From positions 15,502,501 to 15,566,500 of the forward strand of contig OZ018412.1 in NCBI GenBank assembly GCA_963969595.1: a stretch of 64,000 nucleotides of DNA. Reading direction: 5' to 3'. Within the stretch, counting starts at the first letter, position 1. Each line of letters starts with the position of its first letter. Below, one piece after another: positions 1 to 12,510 of the stretch. The stretch comes from Neckera pumila. Taxonomy: Eukaryota > Streptophyta > Bryopsida > Hypnales > Neckeraceae. The notes below the pieces were generated by a model. The model saw nothing but the letters and a program-made list of their open reading frames with translations. It was not told the origin of the DNA and searched no databases. A program made the translations under genes and the position numbers.

Positions 1-2286
1 TAGGACAACTGCAATCTCTGCAGGAACGAACATAAACCTTACCCATTCCCATCCAAATCGAACATTCGGAAAGTTGCACTGAACTTCTTTCTGGGATGAT
101 CAAAAGCGTGATGAAAAAGGTGAACCTGTACAAAATGACAGCATGTGAGATGTTATCACGGAAATGCCATTTTGACAAACTTGTGAATCATCACTGTCGA
201 TGAGCTGCTGCTAGCATACGTCATAACATAGAAACTGGAAATGAAATTAGTCCGTCCCCATTGGAGGCAAACAACATGAAGGAGGACATTTAAAATTACC
301 CGGGGACCTCCCTGCCAAGATAACCCTCTCTCACTAGGTGCGAACCTGATGGTGGGAAAACCGGAACTATTGCTCTCATCAAATCCGTCTTTGTCATAAA
401 AGTGCGGCCATCTTCATTTCACGCTATCGAGAAATACTGGGACACCTGGATTTCTACAATTCATCATCAGTAAAATGCAAAAATATGATTTTCAAGAGCA
501 TTTAGAATTAATCTCACAAAGGGTTATCATGGGGAGGCGAGACAGGCATGACAATGCAGATCTCGTAAGTAGTTCATGGAGAGACCTGCCCATGATTCAT
601 CGGGAGCCTCCTTACAATCACCAACTTGCTAGGTACCCATGCCACATAAAAAAAATATATAGCTCACAGTTTTTAAATAACTCTGTCAATGAAGTGAATG
701 TTTCTCCATGATTGACCTCATTGCAGAACTCCCCATAATAGATGCCCAAAAATCACTTAAGACTCTAATTTATTGAAAACTTTGTTTAAAAAACAATAAT
801 CTCAACAGCTACTGGACGATCGCCAGAATATTAAACTTGCTATGTTACAAGAATGTCCAAAAGCAAGGTAAGCAGGTGCTCCACCTTCTCGGGAGGGCTC
901 TGCAAAATAAGCTGCTCGAAGACAATACGCCGCCCGGTACGCTTCTGCATCCCCAAGTAAAGCTACACAGCGCCAAATTCAGTAGGGATACTTCTTACAG
1001 CACCACTTATTTTCAGCACGTCATTGTGCAAAAATATTTCATCATACTCCTCTCAAGACGCGCCATTCAGTGAATTCCACCACTTAGATACTTTGCTCAT
1101 TTTCATGGCTTTACAGGCACTGGAATAATCAGAAAAGCAACCAGCATTGCGCAGCTCGCCTCAGGATGCACACGTGATGAGAAGTGTAAAAGGCAAAAAA
1201 TCCCTGAAGGACCCAGAATCCATGGCCACAAAAATGACCGAGTCGATTGATTATACTGCGAAAAGTACCATTCAAATGGGGCCAAACTTTACATCATCAT
1301 AGAGATAAAGAAAACCATTGCACATGATGTTCACAAAATAAGCAAAATTGGACAAAAGAGAACCTCCAAAATGACCCACTCAACTGCTTGAAAAAACAAA
1401 CATGAGAACCAATTTGGATTTCTCAGTCCTTTAGGGTTAAGTTGAAAGGAGAGAACGGAACCTACAGGGTGAGTAAAAAAGTGAACTGAGATAGCTTGTA
1501 GGCGAGTGTTTTCCGCATCGGCGACGCCAACGAACGCTCCGCCGCACCCTCCTCCAAACAAGCGACTCCTCCGGCCCATCCGATTGCCCCAACCATTCCA
1601 TAGCTACCGCACCTCACATTGCAAACCCTCAGTTCCTTCACACTCGCATCAAACATGAAGCAGTAGCTCACGATTGACCGGAGTCCGCATTGGCCACGTC
1701 TACTGTACAACAAATGTCGCTCATAAAAGGTGAAAGACCATCACTTTGATAGGCGAGAGGTATAAACACCGTGAGGTGTGAAACAAGGCTTACGGCTCTT
1801 GTTGAGCTTACTCGTACTAATTATCTATTTCCCGGGAGCCCAGGGCTCTCCGGAGAAAACCTCTTAATTGAGCAGAGATTGTTGCGATCCGTACGGAAAG
1901 TGAAACTTTTACCATAGATTTATGTTATAGTGTATAACATCATGGTATAAATTAGAGTTATTGTGTCACTTTGAAATTAGAAAACCAACAAACCATGGCT
2001 ACAAGTCCAAAGTTCGTATTGCTATAAAACACTAAAATTGACAAATTTTTCAAATATCCAATTTGGAGTAGAAATTGCACTTCATAAGCTTCATTTTAGT
2101 AGTTGGACTTAAAATTCAAAAAATATCATTTTTGTGAAATCCTAAAATTCACATCAAGAATAAATAGTAATAAATGGCCAAAATACACAACAAGGGTGAT
2201 CCGTAGATTAAGCATCTTCTTCTTTGAAAAGTCAATAATACCTTAATGAGGGAATTTGCAATACTAAGGTAACAGGTCTAAAAATT
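1..2286. other. No gene recognised
   Basis: Mixed-composition DNA. Positions 1-1860 are richer in GC than the following stretch and could be the edge of a gene running off the left side. Only short open frames (60-83 codons) occur on both strands, none with a domain I recognise. From about 1900 rightwards the sequence becomes AT-rich and featureless. Confidence 0.5.
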
Positions 2287-2412
2287 GCATAGGCTTTAAA
2301 ACTGCCTACATCCTCAAATATACATTGTATGTACATGTAGCTTTTTCATAGCCTTCAGCAATGTACAAACAATGTGCATTTGAGGATGCGGGCGGTTTTA
2401 GAGCCCTATGCC
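2287..2412. repeat. Imperfect hairpin (MITE-like inverted repeat)
   Basis: The left arm 2287-2329 (begins GCATAGGCTTTAAAACTGCC) is an imperfect reverse complement of the right arm 2370-2412 (ends GGTTTTAGAGCCCTATGC), with a ~40-bp spacer. A wider, weaker pair is also present: 'aacaggtct' near 2271 and 'ggacctgtt' near 2581. The hairpin may therefore be the core of a larger ~330-bp foldback. No coding potential is seen. Confidence 0.6.
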
Positions 2413-4718
2413 ATTTCAACTTCACAATTTTATAACTAATTCTACAAAGTTCTTAAAAAATATGAAACGACTTGGATTAGATGCCAATTCCACTTGCATA
2501 TAGAGTAAATTTACTGAGAATTATTTCAAGAAGTTTCGCCTCCCTAAAATTCACTTTCAACTCTTAACTGGTCGATTTTTGGACCTGTTATCTTATTCAC
2601 AGAAAATGTACTCAAGCAACTTCCAATTTTTTTTGGATAGAACAATGTTTTTTCCATCTTGTAGTCTCATGTGAAGTCATTGAAAGAACATTTGCATCTT
2701 CAACAGTGATTCAAGGTTAAGTGTCTAGTTTTTGAGTGACCAAACTTTGTTACAACTAAGATACATAATAATTTTTTGTTGTAACTTTTATAACAAATAT
2801 GAAATTTGTATACACTTCTAATTTTCAACCTTTATATGGAATATCTCATATGCTATAGTTTGGATGCTTCATTTGTTGTAGATTTAAATTTGTAGAGATA
2901 CAACTGCTCTTGTACGCATACAAAATTCAATAAAAGGATACAACAAATTATTAAGAATATTTATTTCTAAAATTTAACCCATCATTCAAAGAACTTTTCT
3001 TTATTTGAATCATGAGAGTTCTTGCTTTTAGGATTAAAATATTTAATCCCTAAAAAAGTTTAAAACCATATTGTATTTTTTCAAGCTTCGGTCAACTTCT
3101 CTAGTTTTAGTCTTGCCTTTTTTGCAAAATCTAATTAAATTTTTAGATGTACATTTTTTTGGCAAATCCAAGAATGTAACTTGCATTTTCTATGTATTAA
3201 AAAGTGTTCTAGTTTCAAAATTAAATTTCTATAATTATTGAAGGACTTATAAAGAAGTAACACAACAAATTTACTAGCAATTGAAACTAAGGTAAACCTG
3301 CCTATCAGAGTGAGTGATTTGGTCTGTTGCCATAAGGAAATGGAATCAAATTTTTTTCCATACAAAGACAAATGTGAGGCATGTTGGAAGCAGTTGAAAT
3401 TTTAATTTTTGGACAAAGTATGAATTAGTTATGAATTTCCAAAGTGTTCTACCCAATTGGTCTAAAATAGTCTGTAGACTACCTCAAATCAGCAAAAAGT
3501 GTTTCCATAATGGTCTTCCAACCACCTAAAGTAGTCTCTATATTTTCTAACATGGCTACAAGATTTCCTAACATGGCCATGACATGAAGGAATAAATAAA
3601 TAACTTTCTATGACAAGTTTACACTAGAAAGGTGTAAGTGTCCTATGATAGTCACTAATAACTCCATGCGCATCTCCTAAGGCATTGATTTTGGCCACTA
3701 ACCAATCTAATGAAGTCATATTCTCATTTTTTGACAAAAATTTGAAATGGGTTGATGTAAGAGTGAAATGGGTGGTTTTGTGGATGTTTGCATTAGGTGG
3801 TTTGCCTGTCATAAGCAGGTTTACCTTAAGGCGCTTGAATCTATGACACTTCAATTGCTTATTGTAGGCAATGGTAAGAAAATTCAACTTTTCAGCCTTT
3901 AAAATTGAGTCTTAGAACTTCTCTTTGAAACTTTTCCCCTCCTACTTTATATTACATTATTAAAAAAATTTACTATTTGGATTTAAAAATAAGTATTTTT
4001 TGAAATTTTGATAAATTTATAAATTATTCTTGATGTATTGCGCTCAATCAACAATCATTGTTATGCAACTTGTATAGAAATCCTCCATAAAGTGGATCAA
4101 GTTCTAGATTTTGGTCAGGTACTTTTCAACCCAAGCATCTTCATCATACTAAAGTATCTAAAACAAATTCCACTTATTCTAATATTTCTTAAATTTTGAA
4201 GTTGAACGGACATGCAATGAAAAAAAATGGACTTTCTACTTTGATCACATAGATCTTACAGTTAGTAAAAATTCAAGTTGCAACTTTTTGCATGTGTGTA
4301 TTAAATGAAAATTAAGTTCCTATGGTTATATTTGTCATATTCTACAAAGTTTTCTATCCCAAAATCTTGATCTAAAAGTGGCCATTTCCAATTGGGGGGC
4401 CTCAAAATGCAAAGGAATTTTAAAAATTAAGTCTACACAAGGCCACAAGCATCCAAGTAAAATATTTAGTCCATAAAGATTCACTTAACAATCTTGCTTT
4501 TTTCATTGTCAATAAACAATTAAGAATATCGTAAACACCCTTTAAAGTCCATTTCTTTTCCCACAAAAAAATAAAACCAATGAAACCCTTTACATATAGG
4601 AAGAGATAGCTATGGCACAGAGGTGGGGTTGAGGTATTGAAGATGGAAGAAAAAAAAAAAGTGTATTGAAAAGGGTGATTTTGAACAATTACATTCTAAT
4701 GTGTATTAGACATACCAT
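2413..4718. other. AT-rich DNA, no gene recognised
   Basis: About 2.3 kb of strongly AT-rich sequence with frequent stops in all frames. The longest frames (78-87 codons, minus strand) show no recognisable domain or splice structure. Confidence 0.5.
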
Positions 4719-5634
4719 TTAACCCCTAAAGGACCATTGTTCCTTCGAGGGACAAATGTGTTTTTGGGCAAATACTTATGGGCTCAAATTTTCTTCTGAT
4801 TTTTTGAAACTTTTTTCGGAGGTAGAAAAGCTGATTACCTTCATGGGAATATAATTTTTTCACAATCAGTGCTCGGGAACAAAAGTTTTGACCAAATAAG
4901 CTCAAAACAGGGGACAGCGAGTAGCAAAAATAATTTGCACTTTTTTTTTAATTTTTTGAATATTCTTTTTCTCATAGATTATATTTTTGCCTATCTTCAA
5001 AGCTTGGATTCATTTCATTTGGATTTGTTATGAGAAAGTTATGGACATTCTTGTTTTTCGGGCAGTTAGAGCATCTTTTTGAGAAAAAAGAACTTATAAG
5101 ATTCATTTTTGAATGCAATTTTTCAAATTTTTTTCTGGCATGGTTTAGTTTAATTGCTAAAACAATCTGACCATTGGGATTAGTGCATTTTAATCCCACC
5201 TAAAATATATAAGTAATTTAGATTTTTCTTCTATCTCATACCTATTTCTACTTAATAATTTTTTTAATAATGAAAATTAAGTTTTTTTGAACTTTTTTTT
5301 TGGCTAGATTGTCAACTCAAGTCTCCAGTGTAAACATTAAAAGCTCGAAACTCTATAGTGCAAAAAAATAAAGTTAAAAATGTTCAAAGTCAAAAAATCT
5401 AGTCCCACAATGTGCTGAAATACTTTTTTTTTCACTTTGAACGCAGATATCTTGCAATTTGTGCGGTCAAAAATTTTGAAATTTTTTCCACACACTCTCA
5501 TACTAGTTAGGTGTAAGATCCTATGGTTAGATGTGGAAAAAAAATATTTTTCAATTTTTTTTACTTTTTGCTATAGAAATGGCAGTTTTGATTGTTTTTT
5601 GGCAGAAAAAGGGCCTCGGTCTTTTAGGGGTTAA
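4719..5634 (+). mobile_element. TTAA-flanked ~0.9-kb non-autonomous element, copy 1 (piggyBac-like)
   Basis: The copy begins TTAA-CCCCTAAAGGACCATTG and ends GGTCTTTTAGGGG-TTAA. It therefore has ~13-17-bp terminal inverted repeats starting CCCCTAAA, flanked by TTAA. TTAA target sites and CCC-type termini are the hallmark of the piggyBac superfamily, but no transposase is encoded. It shares its right TTAA with copy 2, which follows in the same orientation. Internally it is AT-rich with only a 65-codon frame that I take to be chance. Confidence 0.75.
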
Positions 5635-6558
5635 CCCCTAAAAGACCATTGTCCCTTCATGGGACAAATGCATTTTTGGGCAGGTACCTACGCGCTGAAA
5701 TTTTCTCCTGGTTTTTTGAAACTTTTTTTGGAGGTAGAAAAGCTGATTAGCTTTGTGGCAATATAATTATTTTCACAATCGGTGTCTGGGAACAAAAGTT
5801 ATGACCAAATAAGTTCAAAATAGGGGACGGTAGGCAGCCAAAAAAATTTGCACTCTTTTTTTAATTTCCTGAATATTCTTTTTCTCATAGATTATATTTT
5901 TGCCTATCTTCAAAGCTTTGATTCATTTCATTTGGATTTTTTATGAGAAAGTTATGGACGTTCTTGTTTTTTGGGCAGTTAGAGCATCTTTTTGAAAAAA
6001 AATAACTTATAAGATTCATTTTTGAATGAAATTTTTCAAATTTTTCAAAATTTTTTTTTGCCATGGTTTAGTTTACTTGATTGAACAATCTGACCATTGG
6101 GATTAGTGCATTTTAATTCCATCTAAAATATATGAATATTTTAGATTTTCCTTCTATCTCATATCTACTTCTACTTAAGAATTTTTTTAATAATGAAAAC
6201 TAAGTTTTTTTGAATTCTTTTTTTTTGGTAGATTGTCAACTCAATTCTCCACTGTAAGCATTTAAATCTCAAAACTCTGTAGTGCAAAAGTTTTAGGTTA
6301 AAAATGTTCAAAGTCAAAAAATCCAGTCCCACAATGTGCTGAAAAATTTGTTTTTTTCACTTTAAACACAGATATCTTGCAATCTGTGCGGTCAAAAATT
6401 CTGAAATTTTTTCCACACATTCTTATACTAGTTAGGTGCAAGATCCTGTGGTTAGATGTGCAATTTGTTTTTTTGTTTTTTTTTGCACTCTTTGCTAAAA
6501 AATTGGCAGTTTTGGGTATTTTTTGGCAGAAAAATGGCCTTGGGCCTTTCGGGGTTAA
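5631..6558 (+). mobile_element. TTAA-flanked element, copy 2 (tandem with copy 1)
   Basis: This is a 928-bp direct repeat of copy 1, similar along its whole length: the shared central stretch 'gggcagttagagcatctttt', the same 5' motif TTAACCCCTAAAAGACCATTG, and a 3' end CCTTTCGGGGTTAA. Head-to-tail tandem copies sharing one TTAA are expected if one element inserted at the terminal TTAA of the other. Confidence 0.75.
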
Positions 6559-8004
6559 TTTGAAAAAATATTGAAATGATCAACAATCAATAAGAATGAA
6601 TGCTAGTACAAAACTCATTATGTTTTATAACAATGACATTCTTGTATGTCAAAAGAAATTCTATACAAATATGATATTAAATGTTTTTTAACAAGTGTGG
6701 AAATAGGGTCTAGGATGCTATTTTGCCTTACAAGATCCAAGTACAAATTTAATGTTACTTTTACATATAATTCTATTGGTTTTTACATTATAATTATGAA
6801 TCTATAATTAAAATGTAATACATATCCATTAAACGGAGACACTTTATTAAAAAAAAACTTTAATATGTCAAAATTATAAATTTCTAATGATTTATTTTAA
6901 AGTCAACTTGACGTTTACTCTATTAGATATGTGAAAGGCTCTACGTCTTGTTATTGCATTGTCACCATGTTCAAGAAGACACTCCTACCTATTAGAGAAT
7001 TAAAAAAGTAAAACTGTTGAAGTATTGCTTTTGTAGTTCTCACCATCTATTCACTACATCTTTGGCTGTCATTTGCTTTGCTAATCATAGATAAATCTCT
7101 TTGGATATTATACTCAAAGATTGCAACCTAGTATGAACTATCTCTTTCCATTTAAAACTTGCATCTACAATTACATCCAAATTACTTTGCCCTTATTGTC
7201 TTCCATTTATCTTCCATTTCTTTTATAAAGAATAATTTTTCTTCCTTATGATTTTTGCATATTTACAAGATTGCCTTATAATACTCTTCATCTTCATTCC
7301 ATACATGCTGGGTACAAGTTGTCATTTTTTTGGACATGTAATTCTCAAAGTGTCATTTGGTAAGTCTTTGCTTCAATGCAACATATTCACTCTCATTGTC
7401 AATGCCTTTGCTCTACTTTGGTCATCATGTTGAACAACAACACTAGGACTCTTATATGCTTTTAAAATGTTGCAAAGTCTCATGAGATTTTTGTAATAAA
7501 TAGTGATGAAGGTCTAGTTATGCATTATTTTAAACGACACTTCAATATAGAACAATGGATTCTTGTACACTATGAATTTTTTGCTCTTTAGTTGCAAAGC
7601 GATTGATGTACTCCGCATTCAATATCTTCTTCTTATGATTATCTAGTTGAGTTCATTTACAAGCGGTAGTAATATATTATTCATCCACTAGCTTTTAAAT
7701 AAAATCTTTCTATAAGCAATAGTATTGTTCCACAAAAATTGACCAATTGAGTACTGGTCCCAATCCACAAAATTGGGCAATTTTAGGGCTATTATTAAAT
7801 AGTAAAACATTTTCAAAACATTTCAAAAAATGAGGAAAGGTATATATTAGTTCACGTGCAGCATCTTCACTATTAAAATATATCTCCACCACCTGCATCT
7901 CTCCATCTTCATGAAGATATGTTATAAGACTATGAAAATTGTACTAATTGCATCTGCCTTTGATTCCCTTAGACACTTATGTATCTCGTTTACTCACCTT
8001 TCCA
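6559..8004. other. AT-rich DNA with possible decayed coding remnants
   Basis: No intact gene. A minus-strand frame at 7898-7710 (62 codons) reads like an ordinary protein segment but I do not recognise it. Together with a minus-strand frame at 9237-9043 it may be the remains of one gene split by the TTAA element at 8005-8926. This is weak inference from composition only. Confidence 0.3.
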
Positions 8005-8926
8005 TTAACCCCTAAAGTCCAAAGGCCATTTTTCTGTAAAAAAACTATTCAAAGCTGCCATTTTTGCTGCGTTCGTCCAAGAAAATAGAAAAAATAATTT
8101 TTTGAGAATCAAACGGTAAGATCTTGTACTTCACTCGTCTAAGATCACGCAATAAAAATTTCATGAAGTTTGACCATATGGATTGGAAGATATATGCATT
8201 CAAAGTTGAAAAGTAGTCATTTTAAAGGCTGTTTTCTAATTTCAGCTGACTTTGACCCCTATTTGAAAAAAAAATTTACACTAGAGACTTTCAATTTGAA
8301 TTTTTTTGGTGATGAAGAACTGAGTTGAGAGTCTAGGAAAAAATTGAACAAAATAAACACTTGATTTTCATTCTCTAAAAAATTATTAAGTCAAACTAGG
8401 TCCAAGACTAAATGAAATGTTAATTGTTAATAGTTCTAAGATGGAATTGAAACACAATAATTCCAACAGTCAAATTGTTCTAAAAAGCAAACTTAACTAT
8501 GTCAAACAATTTATTTTAAAAAATTGTGAAAATTGCATTCAAAAATGAGTCTAAGAAGTTATTTTTTCAAGATTTTGCTTAGATTGCCCAAAAAACAAAA
8601 TTATCTATAACTTTCTCATTGCTAATCCAAATAGAATGAACCAAAGCTTCAAATTTACCCAAAAAAAAAAAATTTTAATTTTTAAAAACTTATTTTGATT
8701 TTTTGCAATTTCTTTTGTGCTGCCCATTGAGTTTAGTTTTGGACTTTTTGTGGTAAGACTTTTGCTCTTGGACACCAATTGCAATAAAAAGTATATTTTC
8801 ATAAAGCTAATCAATTTTTCTATCTTATTTGAAAATTTCAAAAAAATTCACAAAAAGTTGAACTCATAGGAACCTGCCCGAAATCTATTTAGTCCTCCAA
8901 GGGAACAATGGGACTTTAGGGGTTAA
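8005..8926 (-). mobile_element. TTAA-flanked element, copy 3 (reverse orientation)
   Basis: This 922-bp copy begins TTAACCCCTAAAGTCC and ends GGACTTTAGGGGTTAA, so its termini match copies 1 and 2 but the interior runs in the opposite orientation. For example, the 'ttttctgtaaaa...' stretch after the left end is the counterpart of 'ttttggcagaaa' before the right end of copy 1. It is non-coding. Confidence 0.75.
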
Positions 8927-10440
8927 AGTCTTGTGGTTTGTATTTGCATTCATCACATTTTAAATGATATTAGTTCCCACTTTGAACGCCAAATTTTTGC
9001 TCTACACATACCATGTCTTGTACTACGCTTCACTTAAAACAATCACAAGTGGTTTACTGATACTTTTAGCCAATGTACTATTATATCTCTACCTACACTC
9101 TTTTTAAAGGACTCTTTATTGTCATCTACATCTTCTCCATCATTGCCTTGTGCAATAGATACATATATAGGTACTCTTTGTCGGTGCCTTTGCATTGTAG
9201 AATAAATGCAGACACTCCGATGTTCTTCTATCAACACTTTTCAATATAGTTATTGAGTGCTCTTTAACACCACTCTAGATTCTGGAACAACATTGTACTG
9301 CATTTTCACCAAGCACGGCAACAATTTTGTCTCTTGCATTATCACCATGCTCTACAATAGTTTTATTTCCTATTGCAACACCATGCACTACAGTAACTTC
9401 GAGTTCTACTACATCAACATATTTTGTACTAGCACTATTTCATGTTACAACACTATGATTTGCAGCAATTTTATATCTTGATAATTGTGTCAATGTAATG
9501 GTTGTCATCTACTTCCACTTCTTAATCCAATAATTGAAAGCCGTGACCCGCTCCTAATTTCAGTGATTGTCCAAGTTGGAACTCTCATTACACCTTCGAT
9601 GTGCCACAACAACCACATGTTCATTTTCATTTGCTACTTCAAATGTTGTGTGATATATTTACAATGGTTCCTCTTGAAATACCAACTCTATAATTTGTTG
9701 CACAGTCAATGCATTTACAGCTATTAACTCTTTTTTTGTCTCATAACTTTGTTTCCTATAGAAGGTTCCATTGTAACATCCGTTGTCAAAAAAAATGCAT
9801 GTTCACAGAGAGTCCTCTATCTTAGGAAAAACAATAATCTCTTTAAATGATCTGCACTTCTTGCTTCAATACCCCTTAGGCCTGTACCATCTAGTTAGTA
9901 CAATTTAGTAAATCCACCATCCATGCTTCAATTAGTCTGAGTGTACTTTAGGTGCCATAATGTGTTGCAAAAGAAATATATAATTGTAGTTTATTAGTTG
10001 CAAACGTGCATGTTTGTTGTGAGAACTTTTACATTAGTTCAAGATTACACTTATAGAATATGTCATGACAATGCTATCAAAGACAATGTGACACAAAAAA
10101 ATAGTGTCTAATCAATCGAGTATTTATTGCTTCAATGTATTCCAATACAATATTTTTTGATATTTAATCTATGCGGAATTTCACTACTTTGCAAATAGAA
10201 ATTTGGATTTGTATATGAGAAATTTGAATATGAAAAAAAAAATTCTTAATATAAATTAAAAAATAGCATAATAAAAACCTTTGATATTTGTGACCTAGAT
10301 TTTGCCATCTCACAAAACCCAGGGAAATAGTATAGAGGTTCTATAATATTGGGAATGATCAAATAGTCTAACGTATTAGTAGCTAAAGTCACTTGTTTTC
10401 TAGAATGAAAAGGAATTCAATATAAATTATCATACAATTT
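8927..10440. other. No gene recognised; low-complexity coding-like stretch
   Basis: Short frames only. Between about 9270 and 9480 the sequence has a loose internal repetition of 'caacaccatgc...cagcaattttat' units spaced ~45-50 bp, suggesting an old minisatellite. The remainder is AT-rich and featureless. Confidence 0.35.
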
Positions 10441-10634
10441 CTCCATAAACAATTTATTTTATACACTCTTATACCCAAGGGAATAATTTGTTGGCCAGTC
10501 CGTTAAATAATGCTATAGGACGTATGATTGCTGTCTCGGTCCTGCCTAGTATTCTAGGGGTATTTCAAAGACGATTTGTCAGGTTGTTCAACAATTTGTC
10601 ATGCATGATCTAGACCCTTAAATGCAACATTCAC

Positions 10635-10639
<5 letters not shown>

Positions 10640-10692
<53 letters not shown>
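10640..10692. repeat. (TA)n microsatellite
   Basis: About 53 bp of uninterrupted alternating AT. The predicted YI-repeat peptide across it is an artefact of the repeat. Confidence 0.95.
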
Positions 10693-10698
<6 letters not shown>

Positions 10699-11950
10699 TT
10701 CTTTAATTACCATAAAGCTTTTTTACCATAACAATTTGTCCAGTCACTACTTAGCTAGCCAAATTACTAATTTAAATGAGTATCAAACAGTCCCAGTCCT
10801 CTACAACAAATTGTCTCTATACTAATGCAGGGGGAATGAGTGTGTAATGCAGTTTCAGCTTCCAGCTTCTCTGCACATTACCACAATTTGTTAAAATCAA
10901 ACAATTTTATCTCTAACTAATCTCCATGAAGTACTGGTCCATAGTTATCTTTCGTTCCACAATCAAGGCAAATTGTCTTTACAATCAGCTTCAGGTCAAA
11001 CAAATTGTCACTACACTACTCAGCATTCTTACAGCCTTTGGAAATTAGTCTATCACAAGTTACAAAGGTCAATTTTTATTAATTCATTATTTCACAATAT
11101 CAACATACACTAGTGAACAAATTGACTTATCATAACACAACAAAGTTCTTTCATGTCAATTTGTTTAATCCCTTACATACATCAAAAAGACTATTCATAC
11201 TCACTTTAATATTTCTTTTATATATAATAATGTTAATTTCCATTCATATCCTGATAACAATTTAATTTCTATTGACAACTTGTCAAAGATAAAATTAATT
11301 CGTATCAAAACAAGAATTTAACATTCAACAATTTGCTCCAAAATTGTATATTATAATATCGGCAACAGTTTTAAATAAATTTCACAATTACAACGCATCA
11401 TACAAATTGTCGTTTTGGAATTTTTAAATTAATAATTTAGAATCAAAAATCTGACAATTATTAATTTAAACATTTCACAATTTCCCCATTTCATCAATTA
11501 TAACAAATTACAACCAGTCTGTAAATCTTAATTATCAAACAAATTGATCACTGCATTTGTACATACACAATAATTATGTCATTAAATCTTAATCGAGTTA
11601 CAGACAAATTGTCAGAATTTACATTACCAATTAGGTGTTCTGATGAACAAGTTGTCTCGCACCCGAATTGGTCTGCTACGCCAGTCACTTGCCAACGCTG
11701 CTGTATCCAAACAAATTGTCTTTCGATTCTTTCTCCATCCGCATCACTCTAACTCTATTCGCATATTCACTCAGACAAATTGTTCTCTCAACTCTCACTG
11801 TAACATCCTCATAAAAACTGAGACCGCTCAAGAGAAATTCATTCAACAACTTGACAAATTGTTTCAATTTGACGCATTCAATGAACACCGTCTACAATTG
11901 CACAATATCCAGCAAAATTCAGACAAATGGTTTAGACAACTAGTTCAAGT

Positions 11951-12166
11951 ATTCCAATCACTGGATTCAAATTAATTCACAAACACACATATAATTCATC
12001 AACACAATTTCACAACAATAAATCCAATCACTGGATACAAATTCACACAACAATGTAATGCCCAATTCAAACTCTCACAAAGTAGTCCACCTGGACTTTC
12101 CTTCCAACAACAAATTGTCTTTCTCAAAATTCACAATCTCCACAACAGTATTCCAATCACTGGCAA
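11951..12166. repeat. Three direct copies of a CCAATCACTGG motif
   Basis: TTCCAATCACTGGATTCAAA occurs near 11952, ATCCAATCACTGGATACAAA near 12022 and TTCCAATCACTGGCAATACA near 12150, inside the ACAAATTGTC array. A related AGTCACTTGCC lies near 11684. They may be parts of a decayed longer repeat unit. Confidence 0.5.
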
Positions 12167-12510
12167 TACAAGAGACTCAAGTGAATGAGTACAAAGACAA
12201 ATGATTACAATATTATATTATATTAATAAAGCACATCCTGTGCTGAAACAGACAAATTGTTTACAAAAGAACGCTACTGAAGACCGAGAGAGTGGGGGGA
12301 AAGAAAGACAAATTGTTCAAAGCTATACTGCCTCAAGCGGCACCAAGACACAAGTTGAAAAAAAAATCGTTACAAGGACAATTCGTCTTACTTCATATCC
12401 TGCCTATTTACAACTTTCAAAATCTGAAGTCAATTTGTCTATCTTTTCTACATAATGTGAAACTGTACTTACGAATTGTCTTTGTTTACACTATAAAAGG
12501 CAAATTGACT

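Larger units (their letters stand above)
10480..12510. repeat. Dispersed array of near-palindromic ACAAATTGTC motifs
   Basis: More than 20 copies of ACAAATTGTC or close variants (GACAAATTGTT, ACAATTTGTC, ACAAGTTGTC) occur within 2 kb on both strands. Examples start near 10571, 10591, 10731, 10805, 10977, 11006, 11402, 11604, 11646, 11712, 11776, 11852, 12110, 12251 and 12309. In the best part (11604-11930) spacing is roughly 40-75 bp. The motif is almost its own reverse complement. Such clusters resemble subterminal transposase-binding arrays or regulatory arrays, but no element ends were identified. Confidence 0.6.

Noticed and set aside
10622..10825. 67-aa frame starting with a YI repeat
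   Set aside because: Translation of a (TA)n microsatellite.
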